Source of the DNA: Thermoflavifilum sp.
GTDB lineage: Bacteria > Bacteroidota > Bacteroidia > Chitinophagales > Chitinophagaceae
Length of the DNA stretch: 64,000 bases
Assembly: GCF_014961315.1 (NCBI RefSeq)
Contig: NZ_CP063141.1
Location: forward strand, 1,736,001-1,800,000
Direction: 5' to 3'
The notes beneath the pieces were generated by a model, which did no database searches, was not told the DNA's origin, and saw only the letters and a program-made list of their open reading frames with translations. Shown piece by piece: positions 17,901 through 26,973 of the stretch. How positions within the stretch are numbered: position 1 is the first letter of the stretch; every line of letters starts with the position of its first letter. The position numbers and the translations under genes are program-made.

Positions 17901-20900
17901 CCTGCAGGGGGATACGGTATTCGTAGTAATTGCTTACGAAGTCGCTGCCGAGGCGGATGATGAGCTGTACATCGCCATTGTGCAGGCCGTTGGGGTTATC
18001 GGCCGCCTCGGCATGGACAAACATGCGAAGGGTTTTATAACGGCGCATGTCCATACCACCCAAGTCTTTGAAAACGGCTCGTGCGTCGCCGTCCTGGAGG
18101 TTCAGTACCTTCAACGAAAGCGATTGTTCGTTGCTCAGCAGGTTGACGTTGTTGGTGCTGATGAGCTGCTGGCGCTGTACGCCGGGAGGCGATACATAGG
18201 GGATGGGATAACGACTGGCGTTTTCTTCAATGTTGACGGCGGAAATGGTGAACTGGGTAGCACTGTTCAGCGTGTCGATCGGTACATTGGGATATTGCAG
18301 CGAATAATTATACTGCCGCCATTGGTCGCGCACCAGCTGCAGCGTGGCGAAGCGCAGGATAACGCTGTCGGTGAATCCGGTTAAAAACATACGCATGAAG
18401 CGAATGGAGCGAAAATCACTGATATTCCCCACCTTGTGGTCATACTGGCGGATGGGTATGCGGAACTCATACCAGGTTTCGGTAGCCTGTTTACCATTGT
18501 ACAGTTGCACCGTACTCACCTGTTTATCTACAATGAAGTTCTGCCCGACCTGCATGTGGGGGGTCAGGTGGATGCGATACTGGTAATATTGTTCGGTTTC
18601 GTTGAGGGTATTATCGTGGTTCAGGTCTTCGGTTTCAGGGTAATTGGTAGCCGCTGTGCTATAGAGGCTATTACCCGAGGAGATGGGTGAGTTGCCGTCG
18701 GGGTTGTTGAAATCTTTGTACCGATCCACCACACTCAGCCTGGCCGCGTCGTAGTCGGCACCCCGGTAATAATGATAATCGTCGTTTGATGGGTCTTTCA
18801 GCGCATGTTGATACACGGCGGAATTGGGTCCGAAGTTGGCCAGCAATTGATTCAGGTAAGCCTGAAAATAGCGTCGTTCCTGATCGTCCGAAAGGCCGTC
18901 GTAGCCCACGTCCTGATAGGGGCGCGAGGCCGGGTCGTTGTCAAACGCATTGGTGATTTGCACCGGATAGCGGGGGACATAACCCCAGACCGATGAATCG
19001 ACTTTTGACAGGTCGGGCGGGTAGGGTAATCCATTTTCAAAAAACATCTTGCCGTCTTTCTGGATATCTTCCGACACATCGCCCAGGTCGATATACAGGT
19101 CGCCCCCACTGCTACCGGGATTGTTCAGGAAAGGATCCAGCACCCAGAACTCGATATACGCAATATTGGCCGCTTCGAAGTCGGTGATATCCAGTGCCCG
19201 CATGATGCCGCCCCAGCGGCTGGCCGGGTTCAGCAGGTGGCCGTCGGCCGTGAGCTGGGAAGGACTGGTCACGTAGTTGTAGGGGCCACGTTCGGTGGGG
19301 AAATAAGCCAGGTCGAACGTGTTGATATAGCTCTGACCGAAGTCGGTAGTGCGGTTTGGGAACACTTCTTTCTGGAACACGGGTCGGATATACAGATCCG
19401 ATAGCAGGTCTTTATTTTCCTTGAGGTAGGCGGGTGTGCCCGGGCCGCCGTCGACAAGCGATTGTTCGATGGTGTACCAGGCTATCTTGGCGCGGTTATA
19501 TCCGTAAGGCAGCGAGTCAGTAAGCGTGGCTTCGGGAAACAGTATACGACCGCTGGAATCGGTAGCATCTACCGGTGTAGAAGCCAGTGCCCAGCTGTTG
19601 TAAGGGAATTTCAGATCATAGCCCGATACGGCTCCTTCAAAATCGTCGATGAATACGGTGCCCTGCCCGTTGTAGTTAATGAGTTTGGAGTGGCCGGGGA
19701 AAAGTCGGGCTACCTCGCCGGTGGCATTGATGTAAGACGGCGTGGTGGTGGCATAGTTGGGTAGGCGGTCGAGCCAGTGGGTGAGGCCGGGTAATTCCGA
19801 GCGGTAATTCGCGTCGAGTCCGACAATGGTGTTGCTGATGGGATCTTCGCCATAGCTCACGTTGGTGAAATAAGGTCGTTCGCCCATGTGTACGATGGTT
19901 GAGCCCAGCGTGAGCTTATCGTTCACATAATAATCGAATCGAGCGCCCACATAATTACGCGATTGTTGGCCGTAAAGCGTATTGTTTTCAAACTGTACAT
20001 TGATGGGCACGCCCGAGTTCAGGATAGCCTGGTTGATGATTTTCAGGCGGCCGAGTGAATAATCGATCGTGTAATCTACGTTTTCCGTAAGAATCTGTCC
20101 GCCTGCAGTCACGGTCACCGAGCCTGGCGGAATATTGAATGCACCAAGGAAGATATCGGATGAAGAACTGCTCTGGTAGGTGCCCCGCATCACATATCGA
20201 TTATACTGGGGAAACTGTTCGGCTATGGTTTTGGTGGAATCATAGAGTTGCTGGTAAAGATATTTGCTGGCTACCGATGGATCGTTGGGAAAAGCTTTCA
20301 GCAGGTCTTTTCCGAAAGGTTCAAGTTCCGGGAAAATGATCCAGCCTTTTTGCGGGTTGATGGTGTAGCCCGGTAGGAAGTCAAACTGTCCGTCCGGTTG
20401 TGGGTCGTTCTGATTATTAAGCCGGTCTAAGTTCAGAATGCTTAGCAGGGGTGCTCCCTGATAAGTGCCCTGCGCGTCGGGCAGATAGCGTTTTTCACCC
20501 CCTCCCGGATCCTGATAGTAGATATTCAGTACGAAATTATCCTTGCTGATCTGGTAATCGCCGATGGAATAAATGTTTTTCATCATCAGCTGCCAGATGG
20601 GCAGGCGGGGTTGGGCGGAAGTAGCTTTCAATAGTTTCAGGAACAGGATCTTAGGGTTGGTAGTATTGGGGTCGGGAGGTACATCCTGCGAGAATTCGCC
20701 CACCTGATACACCTTGCCGTTGTAGGTGTATTGAAAAGCTACGGCCAGCACCTCATCGGGTTGCAGAGGACGGTTCAGGGAAATATAGCCTAACTGCCGG
20801 TTGACGGTATATTCCGTGGAGTCGAGCTTGCGGGCATAGGTTTTTTCGAAATCCTGCACGGGTTGCAATCCCATTGCCTGAAGGGTAGCCACCACCGTCG

Positions 20901-22152
20901 TGGAGTTGCGGGCGGCAGGATTGTTGGCGATACTGGCATATTCATCGTTGGCGTCGTTTTGTGGTAACGGCAGGCTGGTCAGAGAATGAATATTGGGGTT
21001 GTAAGGCTGAGGCTCGCCTAAGTCCATCAAGCCCACCACTTCGCGGGCGTTGGTTGTGGCGCCCGATTTATTGGTTACCCACACTTCGATGCGGGTGATA
21101 TAGACCTGCGATTTTACGATTGGCAGATCGGCCATGCCTTCTGCGAAATGGTCGTGGAAATATTGGGCCAGCAGGAAGTGCTGGTTTTCCAGATACTGAT
21201 CGGCCTGAATGGCAAATGTGCGTGTTTGAGAGCCGTTTTGAATGGTGATGCTTTGTTTTTGAGAGCGCTGGTTGGAAAGGATGGTGGTAACGGAAAGGCG
21301 ACCGAACTGCAATTGGGTTTTGATGCCGAAGAGCGATTGAACGCCGGTGATCAGTGAGCTACGCAATGGGAAGCTCACGTTGCCGGCTTCTATTTTACGG
21401 ATGATCTGATCGTCGTCGCCGGTATATTCGAGCCGCACCTGTTTCTCAAAATCGTATACCGACTGGGTGTTGTAGTTGGTGGTGATTTTCAACTTGCTGC
21501 CAATTTGCCCCACGACATTCATGTTAATATTCATGTTGAAATCAAATCCGCCGGTCTTACGGGCTCGCTCGGGCAGGGTAAGGTTTTGATAGTTCTGACC
21601 CTGGTAACCGAAGGTGAGGTCGATATTTCCCTGTGGGCGAATATTGGCCTGGGTGCCTCCGAAGATGCGGTTAAATAATTTTGATCCGCGGTACAGTGTG
21701 GGCAAACTATCGCTCCGGTTCAGCTGATCCAGCAGCAGGGAATGTTGCAGCCAGTAATGATTTTCCTGGTTCTGGCTTTCCAATCGGTAAAACTCGTCAA
21801 AACTCAATGTAGCCGGGAAGCGATAATATTGATCGCCAATTTTTTCAATCAACACGTACTGTCGGGTAAAAGGATCATATTCTACCGCTTTCTGAATATT
21901 AGCAGGATCCTTCAGGTCGAGGGTGGGCTGTATGGCATCGGGCAGGCCTGGCATACGGCTGTCCTGCAGCTGGCTCCAGGGAGGAAGTGTATCCGTAGGC
22001 AGGGTATCGGTTCGGGCCATACCCATGTAAGGCATGGGCAATCTCACGGGGGTATGCGGTATGCCTGCAGGCGTGGCCGAAGCAGGATATCCGGCAATCA
22101 GCCACAGGAGGGTGAATGAGGTAAAAAAAAATATGGGGTTATGAATCTTCAT
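14980..22152 (-). CDS. sprA: cell-surface protein SprA (T9SS outer-membrane translocon)
   Basis: 2,390 residues, within the usual size for SprA. In Flavobacterium SprA forms the giant beta-barrel pore of the type IX secretion system and is needed for gliding. There is an N-terminal signal peptide (IFFFTSFTLLWLIAGYP). The two repeated SprA N-terminal modules are recognisable, for example in LPTLYRGSKLFNRIFGGT and in GTVFIDDFEGAVSGYDLKFP. The C terminus is a long series of amphipathic strands ending in TLRFILQ. It lies downstream of ruvA on the same strand with a 143-base gap, a gene order seen in many Bacteroidota. Its presence explains how the type-B-sorted PKD protein in this window could be exported. 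Confidence 0.95.
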   Translation of the reverse strand: MKIHNPIFFFTSFTLLWLIAGYPASATPAGIPHTPVRLPMPYMGMARTDTLPTDTLPPWSQLQDSRMPGLPDAIQPTLDLKDPANIQKAVEYDPFTRQYVLIEKIGDQYYRFPATLSFDEFYRLESQNQENHYWLQHSLLLDQLNRSDSLPTLYRGSKLFNRIFGGTQANIRPQGNIDLTFGYQGQNYQNLTLPERARKTGGFDFNMNINMNVVGQIGSKLKITTNYNTQSVYDFEKQVRLEYTGDDDQIIRKIEAGNVSFPLRSSLITGVQSLFGIKTQLQFGRLSVTTILSNQRSQKQSITIQNGSQTRTFAIQADQYLENQHFLLAQYFHDHFAEGMADLPIVKSQVYITRIEVWVTNKSGATTNAREVVGLMDLGEPQPYNPNIHSLTSLPLPQNDANDEYASIANNPAARNSTTVVATLQAMGLQPVQDFEKTYARKLDSTEYTVNRQLGYISLNRPLQPDEVLAVAFQYTYNGKVYQVGEFSQDVPPDPNTTNPKILFLKLLKATSAQPRLPIWQLMMKNIYSIGDYQISKDNFVLNIYYQDPGGGEKRYLPDAQGTYQGAPLLSILNLDRLNNQNDPQPDGQFDFLPGYTINPQKGWIIFPELEPFGKDLLKAFPNDPSVASKYLYQQLYDSTKTIAEQFPQYNRYVMRGTYQSSSSSDIFLGAFNIPPGSVTVTAGGQILTENVDYTIDYSLGRLKIINQAILNSGVPINVQFENNTLYGQQSRNYVGARFDYYVNDKLTLGSTIVHMGERPYFTNVSYGEDPISNTIVGLDANYRSELPGLTHWLDRLPNYATTTPSYINATGEVARLFPGHSKLINYNGQGTVFIDDFEGAVSGYDLKFPYNSWALASTPVDATDSSGRILFPEATLTDSLPYGYNRAKIAWYTIEQSLVDGGPGTPAYLKENKDLLSDLYIRPVFQKEVFPNRTTDFGQSYINTFDLAYFPTERGPYNYVTSPSQLTADGHLLNPASRWGGIMRALDITDFEAANIAYIEFWVLDPFLNNPGSSGGDLYIDLGDVSEDIQKDGKMFFENGLPYPPDLSKVDSSVWGYVPRYPVQITNAFDNDPASRPYQDVGYDGLSDDQERRYFQAYLNQLLANFGPNSAVYQHALKDPSNDDYHYYRGADYDAARLSVVDRYKDFNNPDGNSPISSGNSLYSTAATNYPETEDLNHDNTLNETEQYYQYRIHLTPHMQVGQNFIVDKQVSTVQLYNGKQATETWYEFRIPIRQYDHKVGNISDFRSIRFMRMFLTGFTDSVILRFATLQLVRDQWRQYNYSLQYPNVPIDTLNSATQFTISAVNIEENASRYPIPYVSPPGVQRQQLISTNNVNLLSNEQSLSLKVLNLQDGDARAVFKDLGGMDMRRYKTLRMFVHAEAADNPNGLHNGDVQLIIRLGSDFVSNYYEYRIPLQVTPWGSTSPLTIWPDSNDVALDLASLTRLKQQRNQVGAPVNAPFTATDSYGRVMAVVGNPNLGQVTEAMIGILNPKKDSLNSSDDGLPKSVEVWCDEMRLSDLDEHGGYAAVGRVDLQLADLGTLSVSGSMHTAGFGSVDQSVNERFIDNYHQFNAATSLQLGKLLPQSWGLVLPVYAGYSEEVSNPEYDPYDLDIKLKDKLKTAPTRAARDSILAQAQTFTSIKTINFTNVRIMRPNHQVRFPWDIQNFDVSYSFNQTLNHNPLIQGDLLNRHRFGLGYTYNGQERFFTPFHTVLRGKSRYLSWLRDFNFNPIPALIGFRADINRQYEVIRIRNIGGDPYGIPPIYNKYFTFDRYYNLQWDLTHSLNLNFNAVNNARIDEPAGALDTKAKQDTVWQNFLRLGRTTQYVHTATLSYNLPFNKFPILDWINARAGYSAAYQWVAASRLAMSYGNNISNSMQRQLNMEMDFDRLYNKWKFLRNINQPPPPSRDTGTNPGPSPLIKALLKPLMMVKRIAINYNETGATSLPGYLDSTKILGQNLNPLVPGLPFAFGYQPDSNWLNRFAARGLLSRDTTFNIQYQQNFTQQLNVQASLEPYRDLRIDLSMTQSFSKTHTELFKDTSSNTPFVHLNPYDAGGFQISFIALKTLFAPINNVTGLSQTFLKFEQYRSIISQRLGKLNPYTNGRPDPQDPGYTLGYGRYAQDVLIPAFLAAYTGKDPNSIGLLKTGNASIRSNPFSRYFPRPNWQLSYTGLSRLPFLKNIFSNVIITHAYSGILSMNSFTSNLFYEDPLHIGYPGFIDTVSGNYIPYFAVPNITIQEQLAPLIGVDMTFTNGVNVNIQWKKSRTLSLSLIDYQLTEMRSSEVDFSSSFRIRKFSIPGLVDKNGEKITNDLNFRIDLAFRNDKTANNLLDANQVIPTSGQQVIRISPSIDYVVNNRLNLHFFYDRQQTIPVISTAYPITNTQAGLTLRFILQ

Positions 22153-22295
22153 GTTAAATCCCGCATAACTGAGTCTACCAATACCGGTTATCCGGCACCC
22201 GTGAAGATGTGTATGTTTTTTGTTTGAACGGAGAAAGCATCATATTCGCTGCTCAATGATTTTGGAAATTGAATACAAATTGTTTTTAACCGATA

Positions 22296-22895
22296 TTATG
22301 CATATTTCAGGGAACGCTTGATCAAATCTTCCAGGCTTTGTGGTGTAGCTTCTTTTAAGGCTTTACTCACCGCCGCCTCGGCCGTTTGTTTGGCTATGCC
22401 AAGAGCGATCAAAGCATTTAACGCATCACGCGCAAGGCTATTGTGTGAAAGCAATGCCATTGCATCGGTTGTCGCTGTAGTTTTCAATGAACTCATCTGA
22501 AGCATTTTGTCTTTCAATTCCAGGATCAGGCGTTTGGCCGTTTTGGGTCCGATTCCCTTTACACTCGATAAAACCTGTTCATCTTCCGATAAAATAGCGC
22601 GGTGGATTTCTTCCGGTGTCAGGCGGGAAAGAATCATCCGGGCAGTAGCGGCTCCAACGCCCGACACACCAATCAGCATGCAGAATATTTCTTTTTCAGC
22701 CTGTTCATAAAATCCATACAGGGTATGCGCGTCTTCCTGGATATGCAGATAAGTAAACAGGCGACAGGTTTCCATGTTGGCGATTTGGGAAAACGTATTC
22801 AGGCTAATTTGAATTTCATAACCTACTCCCTGTACATCGAGATGAACCACGGCGGGCGAACGGTACGTGATTTTGCCGGTGAGGTATGCAAACAT
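22296..22895 (-). CDS. ruvA: Holliday junction branch migration protein RuvA
   Basis: 199 residues, normal for RuvA. The N-terminal OB domain begins MFAYLTGKITYRSPAVVHLD and includes YEIQISLNT. Tandem helix-hairpin-helix motifs follow (IGVSGVGAATARMIL and VKGIGPKTAKRLILELKD). The C-terminal RuvB-interacting domain III is NSLARDALNALIALGI to the end. RuvA tetramers hold Holliday junctions for RuvB. It is divergent from fabH; the 176-base gap carries the fabH -7 box. Confidence 0.96.
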   Translation of the reverse strand: MFAYLTGKITYRSPAVVHLDVQGVGYEIQISLNTFSQIANMETCRLFTYLHIQEDAHTLYGFYEQAEKEIFCMLIGVSGVGAATARMILSRLTPEEIHRAILSEDEQVLSSVKGIGPKTAKRLILELKDKMLQMSSLKTTATTDAMALLSHNSLARDALNALIALGIAKQTAEAAVSKALKEATPQSLEDLIKRSLKYA

Positions 22896-23028
22896 GCAGA
22901 TGGGTTTAAATCTTTAGCCAAAATACAAGGATTTACGCACATGGGAATGGATATGCTTGAAAATGCAATCAGGCTTGATGGGTATTTGCCGGATGAGGCG
23001 ATGCCTTCCGGATTAGCGATTATTCAAT

Positions 23029-23036
23029 TAACTTTG
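23029..23036 (+). promoter_or_regulatory. fabH promoter -7 box
   Basis: TAACTTTG matches TAnnTTTG exactly and lies 36 bases before the ATG at 23072. A TTG -33 element is not evident at the usual spacing. Confidence 0.5.
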
Positions 23037-23071
23037 CCCGACATTAAAAAAACTTTATTCCACTATTGCAC

Positions 23072-24070
23072 ATGCCATCTATAAAAGCTGCTATTACCGC
23101 CGTAGGAGGTTATGTCCCCGATTATGTACTTACCAATCAGGAACTTGAACAAATGGTAGACACCACAGATGAATGGATTACCACCCGCACAGGCATTAAG
23201 GAAAGACGCATCCTGAAAGAGCCCGGCAAGGCTACTTCGGATATGGGTGCGGAAGCTGTAAAACGCTTATGTGCCAGCAGAGGCATTCATCCTGAAGAAA
23301 TTGAATTATTAATTTGCTGTACCACCACACCCGATATGGTTTTCCCGGCCACGGCCAACCTGATTTGCCATAAGGTGGGGGCTAAAAATGCCTGGGGGTT
23401 TGATCTGGCAGCCGCCTGTTCAGGTTTTTTGTATGGCCTGGCCACGGGATCGCAATTCATTGAGTCGGGGCGTTGCAAAAAGGTAGTGGTGGTAGGTGCA
23501 GATAAAATGAGCAGCATCACGGATTATCAGGATCGCACCACCTGTATCATCTTTGGCGATGGTGCTGGCGCCGTGTTGCTGGAGCCGGGTGAAGCCGGGT
23601 ATGGCGTCATAGATTTTCTGTTGAAAAGCGATGGCAGCGGATGTCAGCATCTGCACATGAAAGCGGGAGGCTCGCTCCGGCCGGCCAGCATAGAAACGGT
23701 TATGAATCGGGAGCACTTCGTATATCAGGAAGGCAAGGCGGTATTCAAATTCGCTGTGGTAGATATGGCCGAGGTGGCCTATGAAGTGATGCAACGCAAT
23801 CAGTTAAAAGCCGAGGATGTAGCCTGGCTGGTGCCGCATCAGGCCAACAAGCGCATTATCGATGCAACCGCTCATCGCATGAATTTACCGGAAGACAAGG
23901 TGATGCTCAACATTCAACGATATGGCAATACTACTGCGGCCACCATTCCACTCTGCCTCTGGGATTATGAATCCCGCCTGAAAAAGGGGGATAACCTGAT
24001 TCTCGCTGCTTTCGGAGGGGGATTCACCTGGGGAGCGCTGTATTTAAAATGGGCTTATGATCCGCACTAG
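23072..24070 (+). CDS. fabH: 3-oxoacyl-[acyl-carrier-protein] synthase III
   Basis: Condenses acetyl-CoA (or branched acyl-CoA) with malonyl-ACP to start fatty acid synthesis. 332 residues from the ATG at 23072; a TTG two codons upstream is less likely. The catalytic triad is complete: Cys116 in [11 protein letters not shown], His in [11 protein letters not shown], and Asn in [11 protein letters not shown]. The N-terminal [16 protein letters not shown] and RTGIKERR are typical FabH. Its end overlaps the convergent dprA stop by 4 bases. Confidence 0.95.
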   Translation: MPSIKAAITAVGGYVPDYVLTNQELEQMVDTTDEWITTRTGIKERRILKEPGKATSDMGAEAVKRLCASRGIHPEEIELLICCTTTPDMVFPATANLICHKVGAKNAWGFDLAAACSGFLYGLATGSQFIESGRCKKVVVVGADKMSSITDYQDRTTCIIFGDGAGAVLLEPGEAGYGVIDFLLKSDGSGCQHLHMKAGGSLRPASIETVMNREHFVYQEGKAVFKFAVVDMAEVAYEVMQRNQLKAEDVAWLVPHQANKRIIDATAHRMNLPEDKVMLNIQRYGNTTAATIPLCLWDYESRLKKGDNLILAAFGGGFTWGALYLKWAYDPH

Positions 24071-25188
24071 CTTGATTTCGTTAGTCCTATCCATTCATAC
24101 ATTTTACCGGGCATACTGCGCAAATAACCCTGCAACTCCAGCTGAAGTAGTACGGAAGCTGCTTCTGTAGAGCTAAGCCGGGAATAAAGATAAATTTCCT
24201 CCACATGCCGCGGATTTTTTTCCACAAACAAATCCACTATGGCCTGCTCTGCCGGGCTCCATTCATGAAACAGGGGTTGAGGCTTAGCGGCTGTTGGGCC
24301 GGGCGCTTGTTTCCATCCCAGCTCTTCGGCAATATCATCGGCTGAAGTGATGGGTACGGCTATCTGGTTGCGAATCAGGGAAAGACATCCGGCCGACCGG
24401 AGATCTGTTACCCGTCCGGGAAGGGCCATCACCACGCGCTGGTAGCCCGATGCCAGATACGCAGTAATCATGGAACCTCCACTGACACCGGTTTCTACAA
24501 TTAATGTACCCTCACTCATGCCGGCGATGATGCGGTTGCGTTGTGGAAAATGTTCTCGTTCGGGTTGTGTACCCGGCGGGAATTCACTGATCCAGCCGCC
24601 ATGTTCCAGCATTTGCCTGGCAATGGTTTGATGTTGCGGCGGATAGATACGATCGAGACCGTGAGCCAGTACAGCAATCGTCTTCAACCCGTTTTCCAGA
24701 GCCGCCTGGTGTGCAGTAATATCAATACCCAGCGCCAGTCCGCTGATCACTATGGGATCATAGCTTCTCAAATTGCGGATAAGCTGTGCACAGAGTTCCC
24801 GGCCATAGGCCGTTTGGTGACGGGTGCCTACAATGCTCAGCGTTCTTTGATGATTGCAATCCATTTGCCCGCGGTAATACAGCAAGATGGGTGCATCCGG
24901 ACAATCTTTGAGCAGAGGTGGGTATAGAGGGTCCGTAATGAAACAGGTGCAAATCTGATATTTTTCCAGCTGTCGGATTTCCTTTTCAATACCCGGAAAA
25001 TCGCGGAACTCGCGAATGGCCTGAGCCCTAAGCGGACCTATACCCGGTATGCGTTCCAGATCCGTTTTTCGGGCTCTGAAAATAGCTTCGGGGCTCCAGT
25101 TGAAATGCTTTAACAATTCCCGGGCTAAAGCATGACCAATCATAGGGATGCGGGTAAGCGCAAGCTGATATACTAAAGCAGATTCCAT
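24067..25188 (-). CDS. dprA: DNA-processing protein DprA
   Basis: Loads RecA on incoming single-stranded DNA during natural transformation. 373 residues from the ATG at 25188 ([11 protein letters not shown]); a longer frame to 25266 is rejected because the likely promoter lies inside it. An N-terminal SAM/HhH-like region ([15 protein letters not shown]) precedes the Rossmann domain with [29 protein letters not shown] and [21 protein letters not shown]-terminal winged helix ([20 protein letters not shown]) completes the typical three-part layout. Confidence 0.94.
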   Translation of the reverse strand: MESALVYQLALTRIPMIGHALARELLKHFNWSPEAIFRARKTDLERIPGIGPLRAQAIREFRDFPGIEKEIRQLEKYQICTCFITDPLYPPLLKDCPDAPILLYYRGQMDCNHQRTLSIVGTRHQTAYGRELCAQLIRNLRSYDPIVISGLALGIDITAHQAALENGLKTIAVLAHGLDRIYPPQHQTIARQMLEHGGWISEFPPGTQPEREHFPQRNRIIAGMSEGTLIVETGVSGGSMITAYLASGYQRVVMALPGRVTDLRSAGCLSLIRNQIAVPITSADDIAEELGWKQAPGPTAAKPQPLFHEWSPAEQAIVDLFVEKNPRHVEEIYLYSRLSSTEAASVLLQLELQGYLRSMPGKMYEWIGLTKSS

Positions 25189-25232
25189 GATATGTAGTAC
25201 CAAAGGGTTTTTTACGTGAACTTCCGCCGAAC

Positions 25233-25262
25233 CAAAAGTACACAACAGGGCAGTATAAGCAA
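25233..25262 (-). promoter_or_regulatory. dprA promoter (TTG-N19-TACTTTTG)
   Basis: On the minus strand TTG (25260-25262) is followed after 19 bases by TACTTTTG (25233-25240), a full match to the Bacteroidota promoter pattern. The start site would fall near 25226, leaving a leader of about 38 bases before the ATG at 25188. Confidence 0.7.
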
Positions 25263-25289
25263 ACACCCTGCAATAGCGCAGGCTGATTA

Positions 25290-25320
25290 TTGGGCAATCT
25301 CACGGGGTTTGTTAATTTTG
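25290..25320 (+). promoter_or_regulatory. prs promoter (TTG-N20-TAATTTTG)
   Basis: TTG at 25290-25292 and TAATTTTG at 25313-25320, spaced by 20 bases, fit the Bacteroidota consensus well. The site is 18 bases upstream of the prs ATG at 25339, which supports that start rather than the longer open frame from 25216. Confidence 0.72.
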
Positions 25321-25338
25321 CCGCTCACTGCTTCCTCC

Positions 25339-26289
25339 ATGCAACCCAACGTAAAAATTTTTTCTGGTACTCGCTCCCGATATCTGGCCGAAAAAATCGC
25401 TGCGCATTACGGGAATGGCCTGGGTAAGATTAAGATTGAGCAATTCAGTGATGGGGAAATTCAGCCCATTTTTCTGGAAAGCATTCGGGGCGATTATGTG
25501 TTTCTCGTGCAGAGCACGTGTGCGCCGGCCGATAATCTGATGGAATTGTTGTTGATGATAGATGCTGCAAGGAGGGCTTCGGCGGGTTATATCACGGCCG
25601 TAATTCCTTATTTTGGCTATGCGCGGCAGGATCGGAAAGACAAGCCCCGGGTAGCCATTGGCTCCAAGCTGGTAGCCAATATGCTGGTAGCCGCAGGAGC
25701 CAATCGGATCATCACCATGGATTTACATGCGCCGCAAATTCAGGGCTTTTTCGACATTCCCGTCGATCATCTCGATAGCTCGGCTATTTTTATCCCTTAT
25801 ATTGAGAGCCTTAATCTGGAAAATCTTACCTTTGCGTCCCCCGATGTGGGAAGTACGAATCGGGTACGGGAGGTAGCCTCCTATTTCAATGCGGATATGG
25901 TGATTTGTGATAAGCACCGCAAGCGGGCCAATGAAATCGCCAGCATGGTGGTGATTGGTGATGTGAAAGATCGGGATATTGTGATCATTGACGATATAGT
26001 GGATACGGCTGGCACGCTCTGCAAGTCGGCCGCCCTGCTGAAGGAAAAAGGAGCTCGTTCCGTAAGGGCCTTCTGTACACACCCGGTATTGAGTGGGAAT
26101 GCGTATGAAAACCTGGAAAATTCGGCACTGGAACAACTGGTGGTTTGTGATACCATACCGCTTAAAAAACAATGTTCGAAGATCGAGGTGGTGAGCGTGT
26201 CCGAACTATTTGCAGTAGCCATCCGGAATGCGTATGAAAATAAGTCGATCACCAGCTTGTTCATCCACAGCCAGCGCAGGAATATGTAA
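25339..26289 (+). CDS. prs: ribose-phosphate pyrophosphokinase
   Basis: Makes PRPP from ribose-5-phosphate and ATP for purine, pyrimidine, His, Trp and NAD synthesis. 316 residues, the standard class I size. The N terminus KIFSGTRSRYLAEKIAAHYG is typical. The flexible-loop and catalytic residues lie in YARQDRKDKPR, the metal/PRPP region in MDLHAPQIQGFFDIPVDHL, and the ribose-5-phosphate loop in IIDDIVDTAGTLCKS. rplY follows by 20 bases, and the pair is a common bacterial operon. Confidence 0.97.
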   Translation: MQPNVKIFSGTRSRYLAEKIAAHYGNGLGKIKIEQFSDGEIQPIFLESIRGDYVFLVQSTCAPADNLMELLLMIDAARRASAGYITAVIPYFGYARQDRKDKPRVAIGSKLVANMLVAAGANRIITMDLHAPQIQGFFDIPVDHLDSSAIFIPYIESLNLENLTFASPDVGSTNRVREVASYFNADMVICDKHRKRANEIASMVVIGDVKDRDIVIIDDIVDTAGTLCKSAALLKEKGARSVRAFCTHPVLSGNAYENLENSALEQLVVCDTIPLKKQCSKIEVVSVSELFAVAIRNAYENKSITSLFIHSQRRNM

Positions 26290-26309
26290 GGTTAATAAAT
26301 AAATGCGAT

Positions 26310-26900
26310 ATGAAAACAATTGTCATTGAAGCACAGCTCAGGGCACCGCAAACATTAGGTAGCAAAAGTGCTCTGCATCAGCTGCGGAAGGCCGGGCAGG
26401 TGCCGGGAGTGATTTATGGTGGTGCAGAAAATGTGCATTTTTATGCGCCTGTAAAGGCTTTTAAACCCCTCATCCATACTTCTGAATTTCAGCTTGCTGA
26501 ATTAAAGCTTGGCGGTCAAACGTATCGTTGTGTGTTAAAAGATAAGCAGTTTGATCCGATCACCGATGAATTAATACATGTGGATTTTCTGGAGCTCCGC
26601 GAAGATCGGAAAGTTACGGTAACCTTGCCAATTCTATTCACCGGCACACCCGAAGGTGTTAAGCAGGGTGGCAAGCTGGTGGTGAAGATGAAAGCCCTGA
26701 AAGTACGCACCTATCCGCGTTTTCTGAAAGAGCATATTGAGGTGAATCTGGAACATCTGGGCATAAATCAGAATATCCGGGTAGAAGATGTGCGTGTTGA
26801 AAATTTCGAGATTCTTCATGCTCCGCGTATTCCATTGGCTTCTGTGGTGACGACAAGAGCCCTTCGTCAGGAGGAAGCAGCTGCAGCGCCGCAGTCTTGA
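26310..26900 (+). CDS. rplY: 50S ribosomal protein L25 (CTC/TL5 long form)
   Basis: Binds 5S rRNA at the central protuberance. 196 residues, so it is the long (general stress protein CTC) form with an extra C-terminal beta domain. The N-terminal L25 domain has ALHQLRKAGQVPGVIYGG and DFLELREDRKVTVTLPI. The C-terminal domain follows from FTGTPEGVKQGGKLVV. It is co-directional and close to prs, and is followed by a strong intrinsic terminator. Confidence 0.95.
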   Translation: MKTIVIEAQLRAPQTLGSKSALHQLRKAGQVPGVIYGGAENVHFYAPVKAFKPLIHTSEFQLAELKLGGQTYRCVLKDKQFDPITDELIHVDFLELREDRKVTVTLPILFTGTPEGVKQGGKLVVKMKALKVRTYPRFLKEHIEVNLEHLGINQNIRVEDVRVENFEILHAPRIPLASVVTTRALRQEEAAAAPQS

Positions 26901-26922
26901 ATCTGATTTTTTTAGATACATG

Positions 26923-26961
26923 AGGCTGATGGAGGGCAATCCTTCATCAGCCTTTATTTTT
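26923..26961 (+). terminator. intrinsic terminator of prs-rplY
   Basis: Stem AGGCTGATGGAGG (26923-26935) pairs with CCTTCATCAGCCT (26941-26953) through a 5-base GCAAT loop. There is one G-T wobble, and the stem is followed by TTATTTTT. It ends 23 bases after the rplY stop and marks the operon end. Confidence 0.85.
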
Positions 26962-26973
26962 GATCGCATTGGC

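Noticed and set aside
25189..25266. N-terminal extension of DprA to 25266
   Set aside because: A well-spaced promoter (25233-25262) lies inside it, and the HhH domain begins after the ATG at 25188.
25216..25338. 41-residue N-terminal extension of Prs
   Set aside because: The prs promoter (25290-25320) lies inside it, and family proteins start at the ATG at 25339.
26920..26973. 18-residue N-terminal extension of the APC permease
   Set aside because: It would be translated from within the prs-rplY terminator hairpin; the ATG at 26974 is more plausible.
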